From assembly GCA_028285185.1 (NCBI GenBank), contig JANQQD010000113.1, positions 1 through 64,000 on the forward strand: 64,000 nucleotides of DNA. The letters are read 5' to 3'. This DNA comes from Anaerolineae bacterium (lineage in GTDB: Bacteria > Pseudomonadota > Alphaproteobacteria > DSM-16000 > Inquilinaceae). Position numbers and translations under genes: made by a program. This document shows positions 35,972 to 45,180 of the stretch, piece after piece. Position 1 is the stretch's first letter. Every line of letters starts with the position of its first letter. Below the pieces are notes generated by a model. The model did not search any database, was not told the DNA's origin, and was given only the letters and a program-made list of their open reading frames with translations.

Positions 35972-37810
35972 ATGTGTGGCATCGTTTCGGTCGCGCCGGC
36001 CTGCGCCCGCCCGCAGATTGAAGCAGCGGTCTCCTGTTTGGCGCACCGGGGTCCGGACGGTTCCGGGGTCTGGTCAAGTTCTGACGGGAGAGTGAGCCTC
36101 GGCCATTCCCGGCTCTCAGTGATCGACACCAGCTCCCTCGGCGCTCAGCCAATGAGAAGCCCCGATGGCAAAAATCTCATCTCCTTCAACGGCGAGATCT
36201 ACAATTTCCGCGAACTCGGCGCCGAGTTGGACCAACTTGGTTTTCGTCGTCAAGGCGGCAGTGATACGGAAGTGCTGCTTGCAGCGTGGAACGCCTGGGG
36301 AAAGGCCTGTCTCGACCGCATAGATGGTATGTTCGCGTTCGCGATTTATGATTCAGCAGAGAGGAAGCTCTTTTTCGCAAGAGATCGCGCGGGGGAGAAA
36401 CCCCTTTTCTATCGCCATGACGGAACTGGAGTTGCGCTGGCGTCTGAACTTAAGGCCTTGCTAGTTTTGCGATGCGAGGGCCAGGTAAGTATCAATGTTT
36501 CTGCGCTTGAGCACTACTTAGCGTGGGGATATGTCGCCGGCGCGGATTGTTTGATTGAAGGCTATTCAAAGCTTCCTCCGGGAGCCGTGGCCACGTACGA
36601 GATTGCGACAAATCGATTATACGTCGAGCGATACTGGGCGCCACCACTTCCGTCGTCGACCAGTTCGACGGATGACAGGATCATCGAGGGGCTTGACGCT
36701 GTCCTGGAGGCTTCGGTTCGGCGTCAACTCGTCGCCGATGTGCCGGTAGGTGTGCTTTTGAGTGGGGGGCTGGACTCTAGTCTGGTGGCGGCTTATGCGG
36801 CTGAGGCCCGTCACGGCGACCTGAGGACATTCACGGTCGCATTCCCAAACGCACCTAACCTTGACGAGAGTATGCATGCGGCACGTGTAGCCGCACATCT
36901 GGGTACCGATCACACCGAGATTGCACTTCCTGAAGTCTCGAAGCAACTTTTCCGCAGGATCATTCGACAGGTTGATGAGCCGATCGCGGACCCCTCGTTG
37001 CTGCCAACGTCGGCTCTCGCGCAGGCTGTCCGTGAACACGTGACCGTTGCTATTGGTGGCGACGGCGGGGACGAACTGTTTGGGGGCTATCCGCGCTATA
37101 CTCTGCTGGATCGCATGGAGGCGTGGCGGCGATGGCTGCCGGGGCTTATCCGGGGACCGGCACAAAGCGTGGCTGCATGGGCCCCCCAGGGCTTGCGTGG
37201 CTTCAACGCTGCGCGATCGGTGCTCGACCCGAGCGGCAGCATTGGACGATTCAACGTATTCTTCGGGGGTAGACTACGTCATTCACTCGCGCCAGGTCTG
37301 TTCCCGGCGCACGATTATGTTGAACTCGCCCGCGACGGACTGGCGCCGTCCGGCCTCAGCGCGGCGGAGCGCGCTGCGCGCGCGGACTTTGCGAGCTATC
37401 TGCCAGACGAGGTGCTCGTGAAAGTGGATAGGGCCAGCATGCTGCACTCATTGGAGGTTCGGGCGCCCCTGCTTGACCGGCAGGTGCTTGACTACGCATT
37501 CGGCGCGGTGCCATGGCGGCTCAAAGCTGAGGCGGGCGCGCGTAAGATCGCCCTTCGGCGACTTGCCGCGCGACGCCTGCCGTCGGACTTTGACGCCGTA
37601 CGAAAACAAGGTTTCACGCCACCAATTGGGCGTTGGCTGAAGGGAGTGCTGCGTTCCGAAGTCGAAGATGCCATCGAGCATCTGAGCAATTCGGGATTTG
37701 ACGGCAAGACACTCCGGCGTCTCGCGGATCATCCGGAGAAGCACGCCAACCGCCTCTTCGCACTCGTCGTCTTGTCGGGGTGGATGCAAACCTATCGAGT
37801 ATATCTTTGA
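35972..37810 (+). CDS. asnB: Asparagine synthase (glutamine-hydrolysing), cluster-type
   Basis: 612 residues. Residue Cys2 (MCGIVSV) is the N-terminal nucleophile of the class II glutaminase domain, with LAHRGPDGSG, SFNGEIYN and DTEVLL following. The synthetase domain has the PP-loop LLSGGLDSSLVA and GGDGGDELFGGYPRY. Closely related proteins are frequent in exopolysaccharide clusters, where they may amidate a uronic acid or another carboxylate rather than make free asparagine. That role is inference. It lies after the decayed region and overlaps the next glycosyltransferase. Confidence 0.9.
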   Translation: MCGIVSVAPACARPQIEAAVSCLAHRGPDGSGVWSSSDGRVSLGHSRLSVIDTSSLGAQPMRSPDGKNLISFNGEIYNFRELGAELDQLGFRRQGGSDTEVLLAAWNAWGKACLDRIDGMFAFAIYDSAERKLFFARDRAGEKPLFYRHDGTGVALASELKALLVLRCEGQVSINVSALEHYLAWGYVAGADCLIEGYSKLPPGAVATYEIATNRLYVERYWAPPLPSSTSSTDDRIIEGLDAVLEASVRRQLVADVPVGVLLSGGLDSSLVAAYAAEARHGDLRTFTVAFPNAPNLDESMHAARVAAHLGTDHTEIALPEVSKQLFRRIIRQVDEPIADPSLLPTSALAQAVREHVTVAIGGDGGDELFGGYPRYTLLDRMEAWRRWLPGLIRGPAQSVAAWAPQGLRGFNAARSVLDPSGSIGRFNVFFGGRLRHSLAPGLFPAHDYVELARDGLAPSGLSAAERAARADFASYLPDEVLVKVDRASMLHSLEVRAPLLDRQVLDYAFGAVPWRLKAEAGARKIALRRLAARRLPSDFDAVRKQGFTPPIGRWLKGVLRSEVEDAIEHLSNSGFDGKTLRRLADHPEKHANRLFALVVLSGWMQTYRVYL

Positions 37811-39000
37811 CGGCTACCACCGGGCGACCTGTAGTCGTCGCTTTTCAAAGGTTCGGACCCTACCACCGGGCGAGGCTGCGGTGCGCCGCATCTCGAATGC
37901 CCGTTGTTGGGCTGGAGCTAGGCACTCTCGATGACTACGCTTGGCGTCATGAGCCAGATCCGGCCGATCTCTCGATCATGACGGCGTTTCCGGGCGAAAA
38001 CCCCGACCGAATTTCACCGCCGCGCTTAGGAAGACACTTGGATGCGGTGCTTTCGGACCTCAAGCCGTCGATCGTTGCTGTGCCGGGTTGGGGACAGCGA
38101 TGCGCTCTTGCACTCTTTCGCAGCGCAAAGCGGGCGAGTTTGCCGACAGTCCTAATGTCGGATTCGACGCACCATGACGCCCCGCGGCGCATGCTAACAG
38201 AGGCACTTAAGTCGAGGATCGTGCAAGGATTTGAAAGTGCGCTTGTTGCCGGTTCCCCTCACGTTGACTACTTGCGCTCACTCGGCTTTCCCCCAAAGCG
38301 GATATTCAAAGGCTTCGATGTAGTCGACAATGCGCATTTCGATGCACGTCGGAAGACGGTGTCGTCATCCCAGAGCCCTGAGATTGGAAAGCGTCTGGAG
38401 TTCTTGACCGTAGCCCGGTTCCTAAAACGAAAGAACCTCGTATCGCTGATCGCTGCATTCGACCGTTTCGCGGCGACGTCGGAAGATACGGAATGGACTC
38501 TGCGGATCGTCGGAGACGGGCTGGAACGCGCTGTCATCGAAAAAGCTCGTGAAGATAGTCCGCATAGCGAGCGAATCCGGATCGATGGATTTGTTCAGTA
38601 CGAGAGTTTGCCGGAGCACTACGCCTCGGCCAGCTGTTTTGTGCTTCCCAGTCTCAGCGAACAATGGGGTCTCGTCGTCAACGAGGCCATGGCAGCCGGA
38701 CTGCCCGTACTTGTCTCCAATCGATGCGGCTGCGCAGAGGATCTCGTCGAGACCGGCGTGAACGGCTTTACCTTCGACCCGACCGACGTTGACGCGCTCG
38801 CTGGTCTCATGAAGCGCGTCGCAAATGGGAACATGGATCGAAAGGCGTACGGGCGTGCCAGTCAGCGCATTGTTGCAGACTGGGACCTCAACCGCTTTGC
38901 CGAAGGTCTCGACGCGGCCGTCTCTTCAGCGCTGACTGTCGGCGCGCGCGCCTTAGGCGTCTCGAACGCGGTTCTTGTCACGGCGCTGGGGTGGAAGTGA
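37780..39000 (+). CDS. GT4-family glycosyltransferase
   Basis: 406 residues from the ATG at 37780, which overlaps asnB by 31 bp. A TTG at 37807 that overlaps the asnB stop as TTGA is an equally good start and fits the coupling style of this cluster. The N-terminus VVVAFQRFGPYHRARL is the acceptor-domain start of this GT4 subgroup, followed by VGLELGTLDDYAW and VPGWGQRCALALF. The donor domain has FLTVARFLKRKNLVSLI and LSEQWGLVVNEAMAAGLPVLVSNRCGCAEDL. A degenerate relative lies 2.3 kb upstream at 35431. Confidence 0.88.
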   Translation: MDANLSSISLTATTGRPVVVAFQRFGPYHRARLRCAASRMPVVGLELGTLDDYAWRHEPDPADLSIMTAFPGENPDRISPPRLGRHLDAVLSDLKPSIVAVPGWGQRCALALFRSAKRASLPTVLMSDSTHHDAPRRMLTEALKSRIVQGFESALVAGSPHVDYLRSLGFPPKRIFKGFDVVDNAHFDARRKTVSSSQSPEIGKRLEFLTVARFLKRKNLVSLIAAFDRFAATSEDTEWTLRIVGDGLERAVIEKAREDSPHSERIRIDGFVQYESLPEHYASASCFVLPSLSEQWGLVVNEAMAAGLPVLVSNRCGCAEDLVETGVNGFTFDPTDVDALAGLMKRVANGNMDRKAYGRASQRIVADWDLNRFAEGLDAAVSSALTVGARALGVSNAVLVTALGWK

Positions 39001-40148
39001 GGGTGGCGATCCTCGTTGGACGCCTTTCCGAAGACTCCGGAGGGCTGGCCGCTTCCGTGCCAAGCATGACGCATGCTCTCGTCGCCGAGACGGCTGTCGA
39101 GCCGCATGTTGTTGGAGTCACCGATCCGAAAAGGCCGCATGCAGCGTCAACGTGGGGTCCTCGCGTGTATGCGCATCGTGGCAGTGGCCCTAGTGGCTTC
39201 AATTGGGCCCGGTCTATGGCAGAAACTGTCGATGGGCTCGATCCGGATGTTCTCGACACGCAGGGGCTTTGGATGAACCTGTCTCGTGTCGCGCTCTCGC
39301 GACATCGTCGATGCGGCACACCCCTCGTTGTCACGCCACGTGGCATGCTGGACCCCTGGGCGATCCGTCGGAGCGCTTGGCGCAAGCGCTTGGTGGCAAA
39401 GTGGTTTGAAGACGATCATCTAGCCTCAGCGAGGGCGTTGCGAGCGTTGAATGAAGATGAGGCGCAAGCAATCCGGCACTTCGGTGTTACGGCGCCGATC
39501 GCTGTTGTGCCAAACGGAATCGTGCCTCCGCACCTGACACAAGTGACCGATGCAGGCGATCGCGCCCACATCCTCCAGTTCGTAGGGCGCCTCGACGAAA
39601 AGAAGGGGCTCGAACAGCTCTTGCATGCTTGGGCGCTTGCGCGACAGTCCCCGTCGGCAGCCGACTGGCGGTTGCAGGTCAATGGTTGGGGCGCCCGCGC
39701 GTTTGTCGCGCGCCTAGAACGCCTAGCATCGGACCTCAGCCTAGGCGAGACCTTCTCCTTCGGCGGCCCCGTCTTTGGCTCGGAAAAAGATGCTGTCTTC
39801 CGGGCTGCTTCCGGTTTCGTTTTACCTTCCTTCAGCGAAGGTCTTCCCATGGCTGTGCTTGAGGCTTGGTCCTGGGGCACGCCGGCTCTCATCACGCGCG
39901 CCTGCAATATTCCCGAGGGGTACGCGGCCGGTGCGGCCCTGGAGATCTCCACGGAACCGCAAGCGCTCGCCCGTGGTATCTTGGGCTTCATCGAATGTGG
40001 CCCTGACGAACGTCGCGCCATGTCGGATGCCGGCCGGTATCTGGTCGAAACACGGTTTGGTGCGCGCGAGGTCGCGCTCCGTCTCGAACGCCTCTACACT
40101 TGGGCGGTGGGCGGCGGCGACCCACCTGAGGGGCTGATACTCGATTGA
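38991..40148 (+). CDS. GT4-family glycosyltransferase
   Basis: 385 residues from a GTG at 38991, overlapping the previous gene by 10 bp. N-terminal VAILVGRLSEDSGGLAASVPSMTHAL, then VLDTQGLWMNLSRVAL and VVTPRGMLDPWAIRRSAWRK, the WcaI/ExpE7-like acceptor domain seen in many exopolysaccharide clusters. The donor domain has ILQFVGRLDEKKGLEQLL and FSEGLPMAVLEAWSWGTPALIT. The stop overlaps the acyltransferase start (TTGA). Confidence 0.88.
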   Translation: MEVRVAILVGRLSEDSGGLAASVPSMTHALVAETAVEPHVVGVTDPKRPHAASTWGPRVYAHRGSGPSGFNWARSMAETVDGLDPDVLDTQGLWMNLSRVALSRHRRCGTPLVVTPRGMLDPWAIRRSAWRKRLVAKWFEDDHLASARALRALNEDEAQAIRHFGVTAPIAVVPNGIVPPHLTQVTDAGDRAHILQFVGRLDEKKGLEQLLHAWALARQSPSAADWRLQVNGWGARAFVARLERLASDLSLGETFSFGGPVFGSEKDAVFRAASGFVLPSFSEGLPMAVLEAWSWGTPALITRACNIPEGYAAGAALEISTEPQALARGILGFIECGPDERRAMSDAGRYLVETRFGAREVALRLERLYTWAVGGGDPPEGLILD

Positions 40149-40747
40149 CACAGCGTCCTGAGTTGCGCGCGGACCTCGGCGACTGCGGCGACCAATCCCA
40201 AGCCAAACCTGCGAGGACACCTACCAAACCCGCGCCTGCGCCCAGCCTTGGGGACAAGTTGCGACGGGCCCTATGGGAATTCGCCTGGGCCATCCTATAT
40301 CGCCCATCGCCGACGCTGGCCCATGGCTGGCGTCGCGGGGTGCTGCGCCTCTTCGGTGCCTCGGTCGGCGCAGGCGCGCATCCATATCCCTCGGCGCGGA
40401 TCTGGGCGCCCTGGAATGTCGAAATGGCACCGCGCAGCTGCCTCGGCCCTCGAGCAATCTGCTATTCGGCAGCACGCATTGAGCTCGGTGAGGATTGCGT
40501 CGTCAGCCAAGGCGTGCACCTCTGCGCGGCCAGCCACGATTTCCGAGACCCCGGATTCCCGCTGGTGACTGCGCCCATCGTCATCGGGGCAAGGGCCTGG
40601 GTTGCTGCTGAAGCGTTCATCGGAGCTGGGGTCCAGGTGGCCGCCGATGCGGTGGTCGGCGCCCGTGCCGTCGTAACGAAGAATGTGGCATCCGGGCGTG
40701 TCGTGGCAGGCAATCCGGCACGGGATGTCGGAACACGAGAGCGATGA
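40145..40747 (+). CDS. WcaF-like left-handed beta-helix acyltransferase
   Basis: 200 residues from a TTG in a TTGA overlap. After a polar N-terminal tail the sequence has LYRPSPTLAHGWRRGVLRLFGA and then hexapeptide-repeat coils (IELGEDCVVSQGVHLCAASHD, APIVIGARAWVAAEAFIGAG, VVGARAVVTKNVASGRVVAGNPA). This matches colanic-acid WcaF-type acetyltransferases, with the catalytic histidine likely in AASHDF. It probably acetylates a sugar or a lipid-linked intermediate. The stop overlaps the start of the degenerate methyltransferase gene (ATGA). Confidence 0.88.
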   Translation: MTQRPELRADLGDCGDQSQAKPARTPTKPAPAPSLGDKLRRALWEFAWAILYRPSPTLAHGWRRGVLRLFGASVGAGAHPYPSARIWAPWNVEMAPRSCLGPRAICYSAARIELGEDCVVSQGVHLCAASHDFRDPGFPLVTAPIVIGARAWVAAEAFIGAGVQVAADAVVGARAVVTKNVASGRVVAGNPARDVGTRER

Positions 40748-41382
40748 AAGGCCAGGCGTTCATTTCAGGTTGTCGTTATTCGCGCATTAGAAACCGCCAC
40801 GTCTGTGCCTATCTCGTGCCAGCGCTGACGACTGAACTGCTGAGCCTAAGAGACGAGTTGCCGCCACCGGCTTTTCGAGTTCGTATGGGGCAATGGCAGT
40901 GTCGGGGCTGTGCTCGCATGTCAAGGAGGATCGCTCACGGGCCTTGATTCAACGTCTGAAGAGATTGCTTAGGTGAAGAAGGCCTATTTCAATCTGTATC
41001 TAGAGGAAAGGGCTGCGGATAAGAATCTTGTGGCGAAGTGCGGCCGCTTTAAGGTCGTGATCATTCTCTTGGTATTGAGCCAAGTCTAAGCACTGCGAGA
41101 CTATGTGAGAACGTTGTTCGACTTCGTGAAGCCGGGAGGGGCGGCGATCGTCTCCAAGATCTACCATGGTATCTCAAGAACTTCGCGTTTGTACTTGAGT
41201 GGGTTTTACAGCCACTTCAAAGGGCTATGGGTCAATGGTCACAGCAAGTTCTGGTCCATGCCAACCGTGGCGATGATGCTGGCGGAGGCTGGCTCCAGAT
41301 TTCCCGCTTTCGAATGCGCAGACGTCAGCCGCCTCTCCCCGTGTCTATGATTGCGATTGCCCGGGAGCAGATAACCTGAAAC
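40744..41382 (+). pseudogene. Degenerate class I SAM-dependent methyltransferase
   Basis: The original gene began at the ATG 40744, coupled to the acyltransferase (ATGA). Conserved blocks appear in order over three frames: AYLVPALTTELLSL; then, after a frameshift near 40870, WGNGSVGAVLA (SAM motif, GxGxG-like) and GLDSTSEEIA ending in a stop (TAG, near 40974). GRFKVVI, a stop (TAA, near 41088), RTLFDFVKPGGAAIVS, YHGI, GHSKFWSMPT and MLAEAG follow. A second frameshift near 41330 moves the final SMIAIAR to another frame. Two stops and two frameshifts make it non-functional. The type is the methyltransferase often found among EPS glycosyltransferases. Confidence 0.82.
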
Positions 41383-41627
41383 TCGACCTACTACTTCCCG
41401 AGATGGCTGTCAGACAGAAGGCTCCGACACATTGACTCGGCAGTGCTTTCTTCGGCTTTACAAGCGGTAGTACCCTCGGCGTCGCGCCCGAACGTCACAC
41501 TCCGCCTACTCCAGAGAACGTGCTTGGATTATCCCGGACTTCTGGCCGCCGACGGGCAAACAGAGGTTCGAATTCAAGCTGCCGCTCGTTTCTCGTTGTT
41601 TCTTCAACCCGTCAACGCAAATTGAAG

Positions 41628-42491
41628 ATGGCGGATAACGCAGTCTCGCTGCCAGTGACGGTGGCCATCCCCGTGAAGAACGAGGAGGCAAACCTCTCCC
41701 GCTGCCTCGATCGCCTCAGCCGGTTCGCGGATGTTGTCGTCATTGACAGCGGCTCGACCGACCGCACCTGTGACATCGCCCGCTCCTACGGAGTGCGGGT
41801 GGTCGATTTCCGCTGGAACGGCAAGTTCCCGAAGAAACGCAACTGGTTCCTGATGAACGAGACAATTACCACGCCCTGGGTGCTGTTTCTCGATGCCGAC
41901 GAGTACGCCGACGAAGCCTTCTGCGACGCCCTCGCGAAGGCCTGCCGCCGAGATGATGTCGACGGGTTCTGGCTACGCTACGACAATTACTTCCTGGGGC
42001 AACGGCTGCGCCACGGGCTCCAACAGCGCAAGCTAGCGCTGTTCCGGACCGGCCGCGCGCTTTATGAGCGGATCGACGAAGACCGCTGGAGCCAACTCGA
42101 CATGGAAATCCACGAGCACCCCATCGTCGAAGGCCCGGTAGGCGAGATCGGGGCCCGCATCGACCACCAAGATTACAAAGGCTTGGCGCATTTTATTGGC
42201 AAGCACCGCGACTATGCCGAATGGGAGGCCCACCGTTACATCCGGCTGACCCAAACCCCCGACGCCTGGGGCCACCTCACCAACCGCCAGCAGTTCAAGT
42301 ACCGCAACATCATTCGGTTCTGGTATCCCTGGTTCTATTTCTTCTTCACTTACATCGCCAAGCGCGGGTTTTTGGATGGTGGCGCCGGCTTCCAATATGC
42401 CGCCTACAAAGCCTGGTACTTCCAGACCATTCGCCTGCTGATCCAGGAATACGCGGCCAAGGCCGCCGCCTCACAAAAGAAAGAACGGTAA
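41628..42491 (+). CDS. GT2-family glycosyltransferase (WaaE/KdtX-like)
   Basis: 287 residues from the ATG at 41628 ([23 protein letters not shown]), chosen because the GT-A fold starts there; an in-frame ATG at 41520 adds 36 residues of no similarity. Motifs are [36 protein letters not shown] (DxD metal site) and [22 protein letters not shown]. The C-terminal part with [29 protein letters not shown] resembles WaaE-type inverting transferases and putative colanic acid GTs. Only 10 bp separates it from the UDP-xylose synthase gene. The 245 bp upstream of it holds no supported gene. Confidence 0.88.
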   Translation: MADNAVSLPVTVAIPVKNEEANLSRCLDRLSRFADVVVIDSGSTDRTCDIARSYGVRVVDFRWNGKFPKKRNWFLMNETITTPWVLFLDADEYADEAFCDALAKACRRDDVDGFWLRYDNYFLGQRLRHGLQQRKLALFRTGRALYERIDEDRWSQLDMEIHEHPIVEGPVGEIGARIDHQDYKGLAHFIGKHRDYAEWEAHRYIRLTQTPDAWGHLTNRQQFKYRNIIRFWYPWFYFFFTYIAKRGFLDGGAGFQYAAYKAWYFQTIRLLIQEYAAKAAASQKKER

Positions 42492-42501
42492 GAGCCCCGA
42501 C

Positions 42502-43473
42502 ATGGTACGCCTCTACGACAGTCGAAAACGCATCCTCGTCACAGGAGGAGCTGGGTTTATCGGGTCGCATCTCATAGATCGGCTCCTTGCCCAGGGACAC
42601 GAAGTCATCTGCGTCGACAACTTCTTCACCGGGACCAAGCGCAACATCGAGCACCTTCATGCCCACCCCCGATTCGAGCTGATGCGTCACGACGTGACCT
42701 TCCCGCTCTACGTGGAGGTGGACGAGATCTATAACCTCGCCTGCCCCGCTTCACCGGTCCATTACCAGCACGACCCGGTGCAGACGACAAAGACCTCGGT
42801 TCATGGGGCCATCAACATGCTGGGGCTAGCCAAGCGGCTCCGCTGTAGGATTTTCCAGGCCTCCACCAGCGAGGTCTATGGCGACCCGTATGTCCATCCG
42901 CAGCCCGAGGAGTACTGGGGCAACGTGAACCCCATTGGCCCACGCTCCTGCTACGACGAGGGCAAACGCTGCGCCGAGACCTTGTTCTTCGATTACCACC
43001 GCCAGCACAATCTAGAGATCAAGGTCGCACGCATCTTCAACACCTACGGTCCGCGCATGCACCATGCCGATGGTCGGGTAGTATCCAATTTCATCGTACA
43101 GTCCCTTGCCGGCAAGCCGATTACGATATTCGGCGACGGTACTCAGACCCGGTCCTTCTGCTATGTCGACGATCTGGTAGACGGGTTTATTCGGCTGATG
43201 AAGTCGGAACCCGACGTGACGGGCCCCATTAATCTAGGCAATCCAGGGGAATTCAGCATCCGGGAACTCGCGGAGAAGGTCATCGCCATGACCGGATCGA
43301 AGTCGGAACTCGTATTCTTGGATTTGCCGGCGGACGACCCGAAGCAACGGCAGCCCGATATCTCGCGAGCAACAAGGATACTTGGATGGGAACCCACGAT
43401 CTCCCTCGACAAGGGTCTCAAACGGACCGTCGAGTATTTCGAGCAACGCTTGCCCGAGCTTGAACTAACCTGA
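42502..43473 (+). CDS. uxs: UDP-glucuronate decarboxylase (UDP-xylose synthase)
   Basis: Makes UDP-xylose from UDP-glucuronate in the cytoplasm. The 323-residue SDR protein has [17 protein letters not shown], the family signature [34 protein letters not shown], the STSEVYGDP motif with the YDEGKR active site (YxxxK), and [22 protein letters not shown]. Length and motifs match UXS closely and exclude UDP-glucose epimerase. The UDP-glucose dehydrogenase needed for its substrate was not found here, though GalU is at 47661. It is the last EPS gene before the integrase. Confidence 0.94.
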   Translation: MVRLYDSRKRILVTGGAGFIGSHLIDRLLAQGHEVICVDNFFTGTKRNIEHLHAHPRFELMRHDVTFPLYVEVDEIYNLACPASPVHYQHDPVQTTKTSVHGAINMLGLAKRLRCRIFQASTSEVYGDPYVHPQPEEYWGNVNPIGPRSCYDEGKRCAETLFFDYHRQHNLEIKVARIFNTYGPRMHHADGRVVSNFIVQSLAGKPITIFGDGTQTRSFCYVDDLVDGFIRLMKSEPDVTGPINLGNPGEFSIRELAEKVIAMTGSKSELVFLDLPADDPKQRQPDISRATRILGWEPTISLDKGLKRTVEYFEQRLPELELT

Positions 43474-43556
43474 GCTACGATCGCGGGCGTACGGCACCTT
43501 GCTCTCGGAAATGACGGGCATGAACTATGGACCTGCCTCCGTGCGCCACCGCAGCT

Positions 43557-44456
43557 CTATCCCCACACATTGAATTCCGCCTGCTCGAGATACCGCGCGA
43601 GCACGTTCACGCTCTTCCAGCCGCCGGCCCGCATAATGGCGACGGTATCATAACCAGCGCAGAGAAGATCCTGGGCGGCGCCCACCCGCATCGAATGGCC
43701 GCTGAATGCGCCCACTACGCTTGCGTCGTAGCCCGCCCTTGACGCGGCCGTCTTGATGATGCGCTTCACTGTTGTGACGCTGAGCGCGCGGTCGATGGCC
43801 TTGCCCTGGTAGATCGCGCAGAAGAGCGGCTCAATCCCGAGGCCACGGAACTCTAGCCATTCTTCCAGAAGTTTGGCCGACCGGCGCGAGGTGAAGGCGG
43901 TACGCCCATTACCGAACGGATCGGCCTTGCTGCGCCGGATGAGCACACGCAGCGTCCCGTCGCTCCGCCAGACCACGTCCTCGGTGCGGAGCGCGACCAG
44001 TTCCGACCGCCGGGTCAGCAGGTCGTAGCCGAGCGAGAGCATCGCTCGGTTCCTCAGGCCCCAGGGCGTGTCGGGCTGCACCCCCAAGAACTTCTCCAGA
44101 AACTCGCGGGTCAGGCCCTTGGCCTGCTTCGGGCGACCCAGCTTGGCGCGGCGGACGCGGCGGAGACTGAGGTTGATGTCCTCGGCGTATGTAGGGTCGG
44201 GCAGGTCCAGCAGTCGGTGAATCTTGCGGATCGCGTAGAGCCGGCGGCGAACCGTCGAGGGCGAGTGAAGTGGCCCTTGAGTCTCGAGGAAGGCGCAGAC
44301 AGTGGGTGTGTCGGCAGGGAAAGGATCAATCCCTTGGCCGTCGCACCACCGCACGAACACCTCGACATCGGCGCGATAGCTGCGCATCGTGGATGGCGCA
44401 TAGGCGCCATCGAGGCGTTGGAGTTCGGAGTGCCAGTCAATTTGGGCGATGGTCAT
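43557..44456 (-). CDS. Tyrosine site-specific recombinase/integrase
   Basis: 299 residues with a SAM-like N-terminal core-binding domain (about 1-100) and a catalytic domain. The catalytic set is visible: Arg149 in LLTRRSELVAL, Lys177, His254 and Arg257 in FSGHSMRVGAA, Trp280 and Tyr289 (RYLEQ). It is divergent from the small XRE regulator at 44514, with a palindromic operator between. It lies at the right end of the polysaccharide cluster. Whether it moves anything cannot be told, since no att sites were identified; a housekeeping-like integron-unrelated family common in alphaproteobacteria is also possible. Confidence 0.9.
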   Translation of the reverse strand: MTIAQIDWHSELQRLDGAYAPSTMRSYRADVEVFVRWCDGQGIDPFPADTPTVCAFLETQGPLHSPSTVRRRLYAIRKIHRLLDLPDPTYAEDINLSLRRVRRAKLGRPKQAKGLTREFLEKFLGVQPDTPWGLRNRAMLSLGYDLLTRRSELVALRTEDVVWRSDGTLRVLIRRSKADPFGNGRTAFTSRRSAKLLEEWLEFRGLGIEPLFCAIYQGKAIDRALSVTTVKRIIKTAASRAGYDASVVGAFSGHSMRVGAAQDLLCAGYDTVAIMRAGGWKSVNVLARYLEQAEFNVWG

Positions 44457-44470
44457 AGATGTGCGCCATA

Positions 44471-44492
44471 TTATCGTTCATATGAACGATAA
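44471..44492. promoter_or_regulatory. Perfect 22-bp palindrome, probable operator
   Basis: The half-site TTATCGTTCAT is followed directly by its exact reverse complement. It lies in the 57-bp gap between the divergent integrase and XRE regulator starts, overlapping where both promoters must be. Autoregulation by the XRE protein is the simplest reading. Confidence 0.6.
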
Positions 44493-44513
44493 GTGCTCAC
44501 CTGGATCTCGTCA

Positions 44514-44768
44514 ATGTTGACGGGAGGCCAGATACGGGCTGCACGCGCATCATTGGGTTGGTCGATTGCAGACTTGGCGCTCAAGAGCGGCGTAAGCATC
44601 AGTACGATCAGGCGTGCAGAAGATGAGATTGGCGTGCCGAGTACGACGGCGCCGAATCTCACAGCTCTTAAGAACGCCCTTCAGGAGGCCGGCATCGAGT
44701 TCATCGGAACGCCCGAGGATGCGCCCGGGATCCGCATTCACCGCAGGCAGGACGCCCCGCCATCTTGA
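44514..44768 (+). CDS. Small XRE-family HTH transcriptional regulator
   Basis: 84 residues from the ATG at 44514; a GTG at 44493 is an alternative. The helix-turn-helix is plain: GGQIRAARASLGWSIADLAL followed by KSGVSISTIRRAED. A short C-terminal part contains NALQEAGIEFIG, typical of this compact alphaproteobacterial family. It is divergent from the integrase and probably binds the 22-bp palindrome between them, repressing both genes. This is inference from position and symmetry. Confidence 0.82.
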   Translation: MLTGGQIRAARASLGWSIADLALKSGVSISTIRRAEDEIGVPSTTAPNLTALKNALQEAGIEFIGTPEDAPGIRIHRRQDAPPS

Positions 44769-45063
44769 ATGGATCCGCCCGCGCGGCAGCGCCGGCTCAA
44801 GCAGCCTGTTCGAGGGCGTAAGCGCACGAAGTACAGCAAGTCGCGACGGTGGCCTTTGGATCGCAGGCGCCGGGCGCGAAGCATCGCCCATACTGCAAGC
44901 TCGACCGCGTCGCCGCCCTCCATGCGGACCAGACCGGGGTGCTCCGCAGGATCGCAGAGGAAAGGCAAAGAGCTTCTGTGCGAGGGAGGTCCTGGCGGCC
45001 CGCAAGAATTGGGTGCCACGATCGGTATCCGCCTTGAGTGACGTGGCAACGGGACCCTTTTGG

Positions 45064-45135
45064 GTCGATTTCGACCGCCGCGAGACGCTGAAGTTCTAAG
45101 GCTCGAAGGTCACGCGGACGGTGGGTTGCGGCTAT
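45064..45135 (+). pseudogene. IS1380-type transposase N-terminal scrap
   Basis: Plus-strand reading VDFDRRETLKF, stop, GSKVT resembles the start of IS1380-family transposases (FDRR..L.F.G.KVTSDGGLLAYRELD). The same segment, better kept, occurs at 55500 in the same orientation. The rest of 44769-45180 has no recognised gene. Confidence 0.5.
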
Positions 45136-45180
45136 CCTTTGAGCTTTCACTATCTACTACCGCATTGATAGATTATTATC

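Noticed and set aside
44797..45150. Minus- and plus-strand frames of 90-160 codons between the XRE gene and the lipoprotein
   Set aside because: Frames on all strands are similar in length and none shows a motif, except the short IS1380-type scrap reported separately.
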